A stretch of DNA of 64,000 nucleotides from SIG299 sp051880375 (GTDB lineage Bacteria > Bacillota > Clostridia > Lachnospirales > Lachnospiraceae): positions 6,481 through 70,480 of the forward strand of contig JBJENV010000036.1 of the NCBI GenBank assembly GCA_051880375.1, given 5' to 3'. This document shows positions 53,505 to 62,777 of this stretch, one piece after another. Position numbers and translations under genes: made by a program. The notes beneath the pieces are model-generated. The model searched no databases and had not been told where the DNA came from. It saw only the letters and a list, made by a program, of their open reading frames with translations. The first letter of the stretch is position 1. Every line of letters starts with the position of its first letter.

Positions 53505-54306
53505 ACAGTACCACATTGACCTCCGCACCGATGAACAGAATGTACATACAGGCATAAAGCCAGAGCATACAGATGACGATGGCGGTCAGACTTCCGTAGG
53601 TATACGAAAAATTGCCCATGTGGTCGATGTAGTACGAAAACAGGTAGGAAAAGCCGAGCCAGCCTCCTGCTGACAGGAGAGCTCCCGGAAGCTCTCGCAG
53701 AATATGCGATTTCCGGTTTGGCACAAACAGATAGAGCAGCAGGAAAAAGAATGTCATAATCAGCATTGTAATCAGAGAACGGGCACTGATGAGAAGAAGT
53801 GCAAAGTCACTTAAAAACGGAAGCTTTTTAAGAATCAGTTCATAAAGCTGGTTACCAAAGACAAGCAGAACCAGACTGACAATGAGCAGCAGCGCAAACA
53901 CAAACGTATAAAGTGTGGAAACAGCACGAAGTCTTAGATAGCTTCGGGTTTCCTTATGCCGGTAAACCGAATTCAGTCCGCGTAAAAGCGCAAGCGTTCC
54001 GCGGGAAGCCGACCAGAGAGCAGCAATCACGGTAACGGACAGTATGGTGCCGGAGGATTTTTCGGAAAGTTCGGTAATAATGGCTCCGATAAAGGAATCA
54101 ATGACATCCGGAAACAGGTTCATGGATAAACTGTAAAGCTGCTCCGGAGAAAACGGCAGGTAATGAAGCAGTGTCAGCAGGAACATGACAAACGGAAAAA
54201 AGGACAGAATAACAAAAAACGCAGCCTGTGCAGCGAAAGCGGAGATAGAATCATCCCTCAATTTTGTTGAAAAAGCGCGTATCATACGAAAACAGGATAG
54301 TATCAT
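53482..54306 (-). CDS. YihY/virulence factor BrkB family membrane protein
   Basis: 274 aa, six membrane segments. Family sequences are AAQAAFFVILSFFPFVMFLL, VTVIAALWSASRGTLALLRGLNSVY and the last segments AIVICMLWLYACMYILFIGAEVN. It was once annotated as RNase BN, which is wrong for this family; function is unknown. Its 3' end overlaps the convergent SpoIID gene by 23 bases. Confidence 0.9.
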   Translation of the reverse strand: MILSCFRMIRAFSTKLRDDSISAFAAQAAFFVILSFFPFVMFLLTLLHYLPFSPEQLYSLSMNLFPDVIDSFIGAIITELSEKSSGTILSVTVIAALWSASRGTLALLRGLNSVYRHKETRSYLRLRAVSTLYTFVFALLLIVSLVLLVFGNQLYELILKKLPFLSDFALLLISARSLITMLIMTFFFLLLYLFVPNRKSHILRELPGALLSAGGWLGFSYLFSYYIDHMGNFSYTYGSLTAIVICMLWLYACMYILFIGAEVNVVLSMACTKR

Positions 54307-54593
54307 GGCTGCACTCCTTGGGTTTTATCAATGTTTTTTTATTATAGCATTTTCGGACAGCAAACTCAAGGCAAAAAAGTATATGGAAATTCCTTACTGC
54401 AGTTCTGCTTCAGCGGTTTGGAATAATAAAACAAACTTAACATTTGATGCACAATTTAATGAATTTGCGGAAAAAGCGTATGCAAATCCGAGAAAAGAAG
54501 TTGATTTTCTTGTGAAAAAGTATTACACTATGCATTGTGGGGATGCTATACAAAAAGTAAAAGTAACGAAGAGACAAAGGAGCGTAAGAGGTT
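54307..54593. other. Intergenic region with promoter for PAS-GGDEF-EAL gene
   Basis: An open frame runs across this gap into the next gene, but its upstream part is the antisense of the YihY gene and it has no RBS, so I do not call it. The useful content is the promoter at 54501-54529. Confidence 0.5.
54501..54529 (+). promoter_or_regulatory. Promoter of PAS-GGDEF-EAL gene
   Basis: TTGATT and TACACT are separated by 17 bases, 64 bases before the start codon. Confidence 0.65.
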
Positions 54594-56273
54594 ATGAAGC
54601 CGGAATCGATTCAGCGGATTTCAATTGAACAGTTCAAAAATATTATAAAAATATTGAAGCCATGCATGGACGATTATCTATATATCTACGATTTGCAGAA
54701 TGATTACTACTGTATTTCGCCAAAAGCTGCGGAGCGTTTTCTGATGACGGAAACAGAGTTTCATCAGGTGCCGGAACATCATGCTGCCATCGTTTATCCG
54801 GAGGACAGAGAACTGATTACGGAGGATTTGAATCAGATTTTGCGGGGTGAGAAGGATTTCCACAACCTGCAGTACCGTTGGCTGGATAAGGAGCGTAAAC
54901 CGGTCTGGATTAACTGCCGTGGACGTGTGACGGTAGATGAAGAAGGAAAGCCGGAGTTTTTAATCGGATGTATCAATGAAATCGGCAAGAAGCAGAAAGC
55001 GGACAATGTCAGCGGGCTGCTTGGTGAATCGAGCCTCAGAAATGAGATTAATCAGAAAAACAGAGAGCGGCTGCAGGGGTTTATGCTTCGTATCGGGATT
55101 GATCATTTCAAGGAAATTAACGAAAATAAAGGGATGGATTACGGTGATATGATTCTGCAAAAGACTGCAGAATGTATTCACTCTGTATGTTCGCCGGAGC
55201 AGAAGGTATACCGCATTGTTGCCGATGAGTTCGTCATCGTGGATTTTTCCGATAAGACGGCAGAAGATGCCAGAAGGCTTTACAATAAAATCCGCTGGAA
55301 AATTAATCTGTTTATTGAAGAAAACGGCTATGAGGTGTTTTATACGATTTCTGCCGGTATTCTGATGTTCGACAGCGTAGTGAACCAGGAATACTTCAAT
55401 CTTATGAAGCTGTCGGAGTTCGCATTAAGTGAAGCGAAAAATAACGGTAAGAATAAGTATTATGTCTATGAAAGAAAGGATTATCATGATTTTAGGCGTA
55501 GGAAAGATGTTGTCCGGATTATGCGTCATGCGATAAATGCAGACTTTGACGGTTTTGAGGCAAATTTTCAGCCGATTATGAACCTGAAGGAAAATCGTAT
55601 GCTGAGTGCCGAAACCCTGCTGCGTTTTTCGTCAGAGGAAACCGGACGGATTTCTCCGGCAGAGTTTGTGCCGCTGTTAGAGGAAAGCGGTCTGATTATT
55701 CCGGTCGGAAAGTGGATTCTGCATCAGGCAATGCAGGCATGTAAAAAAATCAGGGAAACGGTGCCGGAATTCCGGGTGTCCGTAAACTTATCCTATATTC
55801 AGGTGTTAAAGAGTGATGTTCTGAAAGAAATTGTTTCTGCACTGGAGCAATATGATCTGCCGGCAGACAGTATCATGATCGAGCTGACCGAAAGCGGATT
55901 CTTAGAGCAGAACGATAATTTCATCCGGTTTTGTGAAGGCTTGAAAAAGTACGGAATTCCGCTCGCGCTGGATGACTTCGGTACGGGATATTCCAATTTT
56001 CATTATCTGTACAATTTAAGCCCGAATGTCATTAAGGTAGACCGTTCGTTTACGTTAAAGGCATTAAGCAATGACTATGAATACAGCCTGCTTCGTCATA
56101 TGGTGGATATGACGCACAGCATTGATTTGAAATTCTGCATCGAAGGAATAGAGACTCAGCAGGAGCTAAACAAAATCAGTCAGATGGGACCGGATTATAT
56201 TCAAGGCTATTTCTTTGGAAAGCCATGTGCTTTTCCTTCGTTTTTGGATGCCTATGTGAACCCCGTACTGTAA
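54594..56273 (+). CDS. PAS-GGDEF(degenerate)-EAL c-di-GMP phosphodiesterase
   Basis: 559 aa. A PAS domain (about 20-130) is followed by a GGDEF domain whose active motif is reduced to VADEF (209-213), so cyclase activity is unlikely, and an EAL domain with apparently complete catalytic residues: AETLLRF (E340), VSVNLSYIQ, IELTESGF, LALDDFGTGYSNFHYL, VIKVDRSF, GIETQQEL and IQGYFFGKP. It should hydrolyse cyclic di-GMP, possibly under PAS control and GTP binding by the GGDEF part. No membrane segment is present. It fits with the PilZ receptor at 35.3 kb. Confidence 0.93.
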   Translation: MKPESIQRISIEQFKNIIKILKPCMDDYLYIYDLQNDYYCISPKAAERFLMTETEFHQVPEHHAAIVYPEDRELITEDLNQILRGEKDFHNLQYRWLDKERKPVWINCRGRVTVDEEGKPEFLIGCINEIGKKQKADNVSGLLGESSLRNEINQKNRERLQGFMLRIGIDHFKEINENKGMDYGDMILQKTAECIHSVCSPEQKVYRIVADEFVIVDFSDKTAEDARRLYNKIRWKINLFIEENGYEVFYTISAGILMFDSVVNQEYFNLMKLSEFALSEAKNNGKNKYYVYERKDYHDFRRRKDVVRIMRHAINADFDGFEANFQPIMNLKENRMLSAETLLRFSSEETGRISPAEFVPLLEESGLIIPVGKWILHQAMQACKKIRETVPEFRVSVNLSYIQVLKSDVLKEIVSALEQYDLPADSIMIELTESGFLEQNDNFIRFCEGLKKYGIPLALDDFGTGYSNFHYLYNLSPNVIKVDRSFTLKALSNDYEYSLLRHMVDMTHSIDLKFCIEGIETQQELNKISQMGPDYIQGYFFGKPCAFPSFLDAYVNPVL

Positions 56274-56308
56274 TCGGTCCGACAATCAGGGGAAGAACAT
56301 TATACGAC

Positions 56309-56350
56309 AAGGGTAGAAATGTGAAAAATCGCACATTTTTGCCCTTTTTT
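56309..56350 (+). terminator. Intrinsic terminator of EAL gene
   Basis: AAATGTG pairs with CACATTT and outer GGG with CCC; six T follow. Confidence 0.8.
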
Positions 56351-56374
56351 CTGTTTCCCTGAGCGATTATGTGT

Positions 56375-56403
56375 TTGACAAATGCCAAAATATGCGTTAG
56401 AAT
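56375..56403 (+). promoter_or_regulatory. Promoter of Ig-like surface protein gene
   Basis: TTGACA and TAGAAT are separated by 17 bases, 83 bases before the ATG. Confidence 0.8.
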
Positions 56404-56485
56404 AAGTTAAAAATAGATTTAACTATAAAAAATGTGATAAAATATAGACTCTACTTCGGTAGAAGTATTTCAAGGAGGAAATATT

Positions 56486-58819
56486 ATGCACAGAGGAAAA
56501 GGATTACGCATTTTGGCAGTCACACTGGCATGCTGCCTTACAGCGGGCAGTGCAGTTTATACAGCTCCTGTGATACGGGCTTATGCCGATACACAGGTCA
56601 GTATGTCTCAGACAGAAAAGAGCATTTTAGTGGGAGATACCTTCCAATTAAAAATAAATGGGCTGGATGATAACAGGGCAATCTGTTCCTGGTCCTCTAC
56701 CGCACCGTCTGTTGCTACGGTAAACTCCAGAGGTTATGTTACCGGCATGGCGCTTGGCAGTACTGTTATTAACTGTAAGGTAACAAAGAGCGATAAGACG
56801 GTTATTACATTAAGCTGTTTGATAACTGTCCGCACAAGGGTTGCGGCAGAAAATGTTTCGATTGACAACGCAATATACGAGATATCGAATGCTCATGTTA
56901 TGACGGTGGGAGAAATATACGATTTTGATGCCGTAATTTCTCCGGCGGATTCGACGGATAAGGTGTTCTGGGAAGTCATGGATCCTTCTTATGCCATTGT
57001 AACAAATGAGGGCGAGCTTATGGCTCTGCGCTCCGGTATTACACGACTGGTTGTTTACGCCGGCGAGACGGAGAATGCAGCACGCTCCGCAGAAAACAAG
57101 GTGATGGATGAACTATATATTTATATTAAGAACTCCAGTGCGGAAGCTGATTTAACGCTGACACCGACACCAACGCTGACACCGGCACCAACGTTAACAC
57201 CGGAACCAACACTGACGCCGATGCCGACATCAACACCTGTACCGGTGGTTACACCTACGGATATTCCAAGCCAGATTTCCAGAGAAGCAAAGGTGGACAG
57301 TGTAACACTGATTTCCGCCGATACATTGCAGATTGTTTTTGGAAAACCTGTTCTTCCTTCTTGTGTGATAGAAGAAGATAATACATTGTCGGAATATATT
57401 ACGATTGCAGGAAGTTCAAGTTCGGCAGAATGCGGAACGCTGACAGCTGAGCTTTCGACAGACAAGACAACGCTGACTGTAAAGGCAGACGGAAGGTTTG
57501 ATGGTACTTATGTTGTCATGGTGGCGTCCGGAATCCTTACGACAGACGGAAGTACAATCGCAAGGTATGTACAGACAATGAGGCTTAAGGACACAACAGG
57601 ACCGGAATACCTTGGAACCGACATGGATATCAGTGGCCATATCAATACGATTAAGTTCAACGAAGAGATTGATATCTCCAATATGTCCGTTGCTGCGGCG
57701 TCAACAGAATGTGAAAATCAGACAATGGATTTTCTGGTGGATTCATCGAATTATATGCTGAGCGAGGATAAAAAGTCGCTTATAATTGACCTTGGTATGA
57801 TAGCACCTGCAGACGAAAATAAGGAATTGATGATTGAACTGAGCGGAATTACGGATGCTTACGGAAACGGGACTGCGACGCCCGTTCTGAACATTACCTT
57901 AACGACCGATACAAAGCTTTGTACGCTGGGGCAGGTTGTTTCTGTAGAGCGTGTCGGCATGTATGAGGTTCACGTTACGTTTGACTCTCCGCTGTTTGAT
58001 GCAGGATACTTAATAATCGGTGAGGAGGAACTGGAAGGAGTTGTTTCTGAGGAAAATGCTTGCGTAGGAATCTTCTATTTAGAGGATGACATGGTAAGTC
58101 TGACCGGCAATCAGGTAATCAGCCTGACGGGATGGTATAGCTATTATGCTGATAGTGCGGTATTCAGCACGGTCAGCTGTGAGTTGGATTTTTCAATTCC
58201 ATCTGCAATGCCGGATGTGGCGGGTAGAAAGCTGGACAAACCGGAGTGGCTGGAACAGGATTCGACAAATGCAAGTGTGGTTTATGTGAAGTTTGCAAGC
58301 CGTGTGGAGGAAGCATCTGCAGTAACGGTATTCAACTATGTACTCGGCAACTGTGAGAATCCGATACGTGCAGAACTGATGGAACAGGGTGAAGACGGAG
58401 CGACGGTAAAGCTGACCTTCTCTGAAGGAGCGATTCCTTTTGATGCAGAGTATCCGTTTAAAATCAGTGGTGTAAAGGCTTATGAGTCTTCCGTTGCGAT
58501 GGATGTCTATGAAACGGAAATTACTCTGGCAGAGAATATTGCACCGGTTTATGAATCGGCATGCTTTGATTCGGACAGTGAGATTGTGCTGACGTTCCTT
58601 GAAAGCTCTGAATTGGGAGGTACACCGGACTTCAATGTATATTATAATGGTAAGAATATTGCATGGTTCTCTTATGCTGATAAAAATACAGTCAGAATTT
58701 TTTTGAACGAAGATGTTACAAAAGGAAAAGTCGGCATTATGCCGACCGACGCATGCTGCATTACGGATACTTTCGGTAATGTGGCAACGATGAGCGGAAT
58801 TTATACGGTAGTTCGTTAG
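56486..58819 (+). CDS. Secreted Ig-like (Big_2) domain surface protein
   Basis: 777 aa. A signal peptide (RGKGLRILAVTLACCLTAGS) is cleaved near residue 34. A Big_2 domain follows (LLVGDTFQLKINGLDD-like, then ICSWSSTAPSVATVNSRGYV and TGMALGSTVINC) and a second, weaker one. A TP-rich linker TLTPTPTLTPAPTLTPEPTL lies at about 217-250. The rest holds several Ig-like 'SbsA' style repeats (FGKPVLPS, IKFNEEID, VTFDSPLFD, VKFASRVEEAS). No LPxTG or SLH anchor is seen, so attachment is unknown. AAGGAGG lies 9 bases upstream. Confidence 0.85.
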   Translation: MHRGKGLRILAVTLACCLTAGSAVYTAPVIRAYADTQVSMSQTEKSILVGDTFQLKINGLDDNRAICSWSSTAPSVATVNSRGYVTGMALGSTVINCKVTKSDKTVITLSCLITVRTRVAAENVSIDNAIYEISNAHVMTVGEIYDFDAVISPADSTDKVFWEVMDPSYAIVTNEGELMALRSGITRLVVYAGETENAARSAENKVMDELYIYIKNSSAEADLTLTPTPTLTPAPTLTPEPTLTPMPTSTPVPVVTPTDIPSQISREAKVDSVTLISADTLQIVFGKPVLPSCVIEEDNTLSEYITIAGSSSSAECGTLTAELSTDKTTLTVKADGRFDGTYVVMVASGILTTDGSTIARYVQTMRLKDTTGPEYLGTDMDISGHINTIKFNEEIDISNMSVAAASTECENQTMDFLVDSSNYMLSEDKKSLIIDLGMIAPADENKELMIELSGITDAYGNGTATPVLNITLTTDTKLCTLGQVVSVERVGMYEVHVTFDSPLFDAGYLIIGEEELEGVVSEENACVGIFYLEDDMVSLTGNQVISLTGWYSYYADSAVFSTVSCELDFSIPSAMPDVAGRKLDKPEWLEQDSTNASVVYVKFASRVEEASAVTVFNYVLGNCENPIRAELMEQGEDGATVKLTFSEGAIPFDAEYPFKISGVKAYESSVAMDVYETEITLAENIAPVYESACFDSDSEIVLTFLESSELGGTPDFNVYYNGKNIAWFSYADKNTVRIFLNEDVTKGKVGIMPTDACCITDTFGNVATMSGIYTVVR

Positions 58820-58848
58820 CTCTTATCTCACAGCATAAAAGCAAACAG

Positions 58849-58875
58849 GAGACCTCAAAACAGGGGTCTCTTTTT
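58849..58875 (+). terminator. Intrinsic terminator
   Basis: GAGACC pairs with GGTCTC, followed by five T. Confidence 0.8.
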
Positions 58876-58938
58876 GCTGTACAAAATGCTGCCGCGGCAG
58901 CAGGCAGAAATTCTGTACAAATCAGGAATATTGGGTGG

Positions 58939-58967
58939 TTGAATATCTTACGCTTCTGTTGTATACT
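58939..58967 (+). promoter_or_regulatory. Promoter of VanZ operon
   Basis: TTGAAT and TATACT are separated by 17 bases, 41 bases before the VanZ start. Confidence 0.75.
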
Positions 58968-59008
58968 CTTATTTCAGAAGGACTTTATTTTTTTGTATGG
59001 AGAAGCAT

Positions 59009-59473
59009 ATGGCAAATCAGAACAGCAGAAAGCTGCACCCTGTAGCAGTTATTCTATTTCTATTATACATCATTCTTTTGTTTTATTTGCTGTTTTTCAG
59101 TGAAAATTACGGAAGGACAATGAAGGAGCAGGAGTATCGTTATAACCTGCAGTTGTTTCAGGAAATCAGGAGGTTCTGGATTTATCGGCATACGTTGGGG
59201 TTGAAAAGCGTATGTATTAACCTTCTCGGGAACATCGTAGCATTTATGCCGTTCGGCTTTTTTGTTCCGATGTTTGGAAAACAGCGTTGCGGATTTTTTA
59301 AAACCGTGCTTATTTCGGCATTGTTCAGCCTTTTTGTAGAAACGATTCAGCTTACCTTTAAGGTCGGGGCGTTTGATGTAGATGACCTTATACTGAATAC
59401 AGTAGGAGGAATGGCGGGCTATCTTTTGTTCCGTTACGGATATTTAAAACTGGCAGAGAGGAAGAAAAAATGA
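59009..59473 (+). CDS. VanZ-family membrane protein
   Basis: 154 aa from ATG 59009, six bases after GGAG; an ATG at 58997 would overlap that RBS. Four hydrophobic segments with VanZ features are present: VCINLLGNIVAFMPFGFFVP, SLFVETIQLTFKVGAFDVDD and LILNTVGGMAGYLLF. Some VanZ proteins raise glycopeptide tolerance, but most have unknown function. It overlaps the next gene by 4 bases. Confidence 0.9.
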   Translation: MANQNSRKLHPVAVILFLLYIILLFYLLFFSENYGRTMKEQEYRYNLQLFQEIRRFWIYRHTLGLKSVCINLLGNIVAFMPFGFFVPMFGKQRCGFFKTVLISALFSLFVETIQLTFKVGAFDVDDLILNTVGGMAGYLLFRYGYLKLAERKKK

Positions 59474-59793
59474 AAAAAGAAAAAAATTCCCTGCACTTTC
59501 AGGGAAGAACAGCGTCAAAGCGGGGAAGAGTTTCCGTTGTCATCGGAGTGGTTGCATGGCTTGTATTTGCGGCTTTGGCGGCATATTCCGCTTCCTTTCA
59601 GGGAAACGCAGAAGGAATGGTCGGAATCATCGGAATCCTTGACATGCTGTTTGCATTTGTCGGTGCTGCGTTTGCGGCAAACGGTTTTAAGGAACGGGAT
59701 GTGTTTTACGGAATGCCGGTTGCCGGTATGAGCCTGAATGCAATTTTGTTTTTGACTTATTTTGTACTATATCTGACCGGGATGGCAATCTAA
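59470..59793 (+). CDS. Small membrane protein (DUF6142-like)
   Basis: 107 aa with three hydrophobic segments (VVIGVVAWLVFAALAAYSAS; IIGILDMLFAFVGAAFAANG; LNAILFLTYFVLYLTGMAI). The start LHFQGRTASKRGRVSVVIGV fits a small family seen next to M29-type peptidases in Lachnospiraceae. Function is unknown. It is translationally coupled to VanZ and 49 bases before the peptidase gene. Confidence 0.7.
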   Translation: MKKEKNSLHFQGRTASKRGRVSVVIGVVAWLVFAALAAYSASFQGNAEGMVGIIGILDMLFAFVGAAFAANGFKERDVFYGMPVAGMSLNAILFLTYFVLYLTGMAI

Positions 59794-59842
59794 ACCGGAT
59801 GTTGTCTGATGGCGGAGGAACAACAAAAAAAGGAGATCATTT

Positions 59843-61930
59843 ATGTGGAAACTGAGTGAAGAGGAACTTGAACTTGCAGCAGAACGGTATGAATTAAGTG
59901 TGGGGCGGATACGGGAAATTGAAAAGGAGCAGAACGTACCGGAACGCTACCGGGACTATTTTAAGAAGCAGGCCGAGTTTATTCTGAATACGGTTCAAAT
60001 GGCGGAGCTTGTAAAAAACGGGACGTATCAGAAGCTTTCTTTGGAAGAACTTGAGCAGTGGAATGAACGGCTTTACAGAAACATTCTGCCGGAACAGTAT
60101 GAAGAGACCTACGAGAATCCGGCATTTGCCGTGAAACGCTTCGGTATCCGCGAAGGACGTCTGTTTACCTGGCTTGCGGCAAGAATGTATGAATTGATTT
60201 TCGATGCGGCAGAAAAACGCAGCTACCAGATGACAATTCTGATGGAGCTGTTTATCGAAATTTACTGCAGGTATGAAGAATACGATGAATTTGCCTATAA
60301 AGACGCAAAAGCTGCTGTAAAGAGCTTTGAAATGGATAACCGTAAGCTCTATCAGAGCGTTACGCTGACAGAAGGCTATGATACTGCCTATACCTTCGCA
60401 AAGGACATTATACAGTCCTCGGTAAAGAAGGGCGCCGGTGATTTGACGTATCTGTATCAGTACGGCGAATATATTACAGATAATGAACGAAAGGTTGCAG
60501 AGTATTTGAATCTGATGCCGGAGCAGGAAGTCCGGGCGATGGCGGATACTTATGTATCCGGTTATCTGCGCGGCTTTGAAACAATGAAAGTTACCCTGAA
60601 GGAACACGGACAGATTCTGCTACGTTATCCAATCGGTTTTGAACGGATGATGGCGTATGCGATAGAGAGCTTTGAAGCAAAGGGCTTTGGCGTTACGGCA
60701 AAACGGACGGCACTTCGCGGAAGAGTCGGCAGAAAGGCGGGGTATTCGGCTACAACGCTCAATCCGCAGTTCGAATATGACCACAGACAGGACGAGGCAC
60801 TGTACTTTGATAAGCTTTACAGTACCCGCAGTCTGGAAGACATGAAAAATGTATACGAAGAAAATAAAGAACTGTTAAAGTCTTACATTGGACCGGCAGT
60901 AGTTGAAACGTTTGGCAATCCGGAGTTTGTGCCTGTGAACAAAAAAGAAGCACTTCATTTGGATAAACGCCAGACAAAGCTGAACCTGGAGGATATGACG
61001 AAAAGAAACAATATTGCGTACAGTTATATCAGGAGTGATGAAACCTCATTTACGATTATTGCTTATCCGGTACCGTCCATCGGAGAACAGTTTGAAGAAA
61101 TCTTTTCGGAAACCGTGCGCTGCAACAATCTGGACAATGCCGAGTATCAGCGTATTCAGCAGACTATCATCGATGAACTGGATACCGGTTATGCATGTCA
61201 GATTAAGGGAACGGACGGAAATGAAACCGATTTGACGGTGATGCTTTATGAATTGAAGGACCCGGCAAAAGAAACGATTTTTGAAAACTGTACCGCAGAT
61301 GTGAACATTCCGGTCGGAGAAGTGTTTACTTCACCGAAGCTTGCCGGAACAAACGGACTGCTTCATGTGTCAAGGGTATTTTTAAACGGTTATGAATATA
61401 AACAGCTGAAAATCCGGTTTGAAAACGGGCGCACGACAAAGCTTTCGTGTGAAAATTTTTCGACCGAGGCGGAAAATCAGGCATTCTTAGAGGAAACGTT
61501 ATTAAAGCATCATGCGTTCCTGCCGCTCGGTGAATTTGCCATAGGCACAAATACAACAGCATTTGTTATGGGAGAAAGATTCGGAATTGCATCAAGACTT
61601 CCGATTCTGATTGCGGAAAAGACAGGCCCTCATTTTGCAATCGGAGATACCTGCTATACAAGAAGCGAGGACCACAGGGTATACAACCGGGACGGTAAGG
61701 AAATTATGGCGAGGGATAATGAGATTACGCTTGCGTTCCGAAAGACCAATCCGTCCGAGGCATACTTTAACTGCCACACGGACATTACGATTCCGTATGG
61801 AGAAATCGGTGAAATTGCGTCCTTAAAAAAGGACGGAACCAAAACAGCTGTCATCCGGAACGGACGATTTGTATTGCCGGGAACGGAAAGCTTAAATGTA
61901 CCTCTGGAAGAATATGAGAAGAAAAAATAG
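59843..61930 (+). CDS. M29-type metallo-aminopeptidase with long N-terminal extension
   Basis: 695 aa, against about 410 for AmpS/PepS. The C-terminal ~330 residues carry the M29 metal ligands: Glu493 in VGEVFTSP, Glu564 in LGEFAIGTNTTAF, His597 in EKTGPHFAIGD, and His645-x-Asp647 in NCHTDITI. The N-terminal ~350 residues are helical (for example FAVKRFGIREGRLFTWLAAR) and unassigned. The protein has no signal peptide or membrane segment. It is likely in the VanZ transcript; AAGGAGA precedes the ATG. Confidence 0.82.
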   Translation: MWKLSEEELELAAERYELSVGRIREIEKEQNVPERYRDYFKKQAEFILNTVQMAELVKNGTYQKLSLEELEQWNERLYRNILPEQYEETYENPAFAVKRFGIREGRLFTWLAARMYELIFDAAEKRSYQMTILMELFIEIYCRYEEYDEFAYKDAKAAVKSFEMDNRKLYQSVTLTEGYDTAYTFAKDIIQSSVKKGAGDLTYLYQYGEYITDNERKVAEYLNLMPEQEVRAMADTYVSGYLRGFETMKVTLKEHGQILLRYPIGFERMMAYAIESFEAKGFGVTAKRTALRGRVGRKAGYSATTLNPQFEYDHRQDEALYFDKLYSTRSLEDMKNVYEENKELLKSYIGPAVVETFGNPEFVPVNKKEALHLDKRQTKLNLEDMTKRNNIAYSYIRSDETSFTIIAYPVPSIGEQFEEIFSETVRCNNLDNAEYQRIQQTIIDELDTGYACQIKGTDGNETDLTVMLYELKDPAKETIFENCTADVNIPVGEVFTSPKLAGTNGLLHVSRVFLNGYEYKQLKIRFENGRTTKLSCENFSTEAENQAFLEETLLKHHAFLPLGEFAIGTNTTAFVMGERFGIASRLPILIAEKTGPHFAIGDTCYTRSEDHRVYNRDGKEIMARDNEITLAFRKTNPSEAYFNCHTDITIPYGEIGEIASLKKDGTKTAVIRNGRFVLPGTESLNVPLEEYEKKK

Positions 61931-61945
61931 AAAGGAAGAAAAACG

Positions 61946-62467
61946 ATGGGACAGTATGGAAAAGTAGGAATTGTAATGGGAAGTGATTCTGACCTCCCGA
62001 TTATGAGCAAGGCAGCTGAAATGTTGGAAAAGTTCGGAATTGACTATGAGGTGACGGTGATTTCCGCCCATCGTATGCCGGATGTGTTTTTTGATTATGC
62101 AAAAACTGCAAAGGACAAAGGATTTAAAGTAATCATTGCCGGCGCCGGCGGCGCAGCACATCTTCCGGGAATGTGCGCGGCGATTTTCCCGCTTCCGGTG
62201 ATTGGTGTGCCGATTCATACAAAGTCGCTCGGTGGTGTGGATTCCTTATATTCCATTGTTCAGATGCCGAGTGGAATTCCGGTTGCAACGGTAGCAATCG
62301 ACGGAGCACAGAATGCCGGCATCCTTGCGGCAAAGATTCTTGCGGTATCAAATCCGGAACTGTTAGAAAAGATTGAGGAATATGCCGAAAGCTTAAAGAA
62401 CGGTGTGATGGCGAAGAAGGAAAAGATAGAGAGCATCGGATGTAAAGAGTATCTGAAGCAGATGTAA
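61946..62467 (+). CDS. purE: N5-carboxyaminoimidazole ribonucleotide mutase
   Basis: 173 aa, full-length class I PurE. It moves the carboxyl group in de novo purine synthesis. Motifs are VGIVMGSDSDLPIMSKA, VISAHRMPD (catalytic His), IIAGAGGAAHLPGMCAA, GVPIHTKSLGGVDSLYSIVQMPSG. It stands alone, without the rest of the pur operon. Its final codons are part of a tandem repeat. Confidence 0.97.
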   Translation: MGQYGKVGIVMGSDSDLPIMSKAAEMLEKFGIDYEVTVISAHRMPDVFFDYAKTAKDKGFKVIIAGAGGAAHLPGMCAAIFPLPVIGVPIHTKSLGGVDSLYSIVQMPSGIPVATVAIDGAQNAGILAAKILAVSNPELLEKIEEYAESLKNGVMAKKEKIESIGCKEYLKQM

Positions 62468-62514
62468 GCATCTGAAGCAGATATAAGCATCTAAAGCAGA
62501 TGCTTATATCTGCT
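62451..62514. repeat. 19-bp tandem repeats over purE stop codon, with hairpin
   Basis: ATCTGAAGCAGATGTAAGC (62451), ATCTGAAGCAGATATAAGC (62470) and a partial third copy (62489) are direct repeats; the first includes the purE stop. The second and third form a perfect 17-bp stem (62476-62492 with 62498-62514) with loop AAAGC. There is no U-tract. Confidence 0.85.
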
Positions 62515-62545
62515 GGAAAAAAGACAGATACAGTGAAAAAAGTGA

Positions 62546-62574
62546 TTGACACGGAAGAAATACTGTGTTATAGT
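62546..62574 (+). promoter_or_regulatory. Promoter of infC-rpmI-rplT
   Basis: TTGACA and TATAGT are separated by 17 bases. The transcript begins about 195 bases before the infC start. Confidence 0.85.
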
Positions 62575-62581
62575 AATTGAG

Positions 62582-62777
62582 TATGTGAGCAATAGCTCAT
62601 GCAGAAAGCAGAGTATCCACTCTCACCCTTAACGCTTTTAGCTGTGAACGGGTCTTCATTTTAAAGATTTCGCATCTGTGATTGCAGATGCGTCTTTCAA
62701 TGAATTTACAGGATAGTCTGACTTTCTCAGATTATCCTTTTTATTTTTGTAATTCAAATCAATGGAGGTGCAGAACT
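62582..62777 (+). ncRNA. L20-type leader/attenuator of infC operon
   Basis: The leader contains a small hairpin GAGC-AATA-GCTC (62588-62599), a strong hairpin AAAGA..CGCATCTG/CAGATGCG..TCTTT (62663-62697) and a complete intrinsic terminator just before the RBS. In Firmicutes, ribosomal protein L20 (the last gene of this operon) controls such a leader by promoting termination. The fold is judged by eye, not by a covariance model. Confidence 0.75.
62711..62748 (+). terminator. Attenuator terminator before infC
   Basis: GGATAGTCTGA pairs with TCAGATTATCC (one mismatch) around CTTTC; TTTTTATTTTT follows, 16 bases before the infC Shine-Dalgarno. Confidence 0.85.

Noticed and set aside
54305..54628. 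Open frame across the YihY-EAL gap
   Set aside because: It has no RBS, its upstream part is antisense to YihY, it overlaps the start of the well-supported EAL gene, and the gap is explained by a promoter.
62682..62777. N-terminal extension of infC from an ATG-like frame at 62682
   Set aside because: It would translate through the attenuator terminator and Shine-Dalgarno region; IF-3 proteins begin at the ISELMINEQ position.
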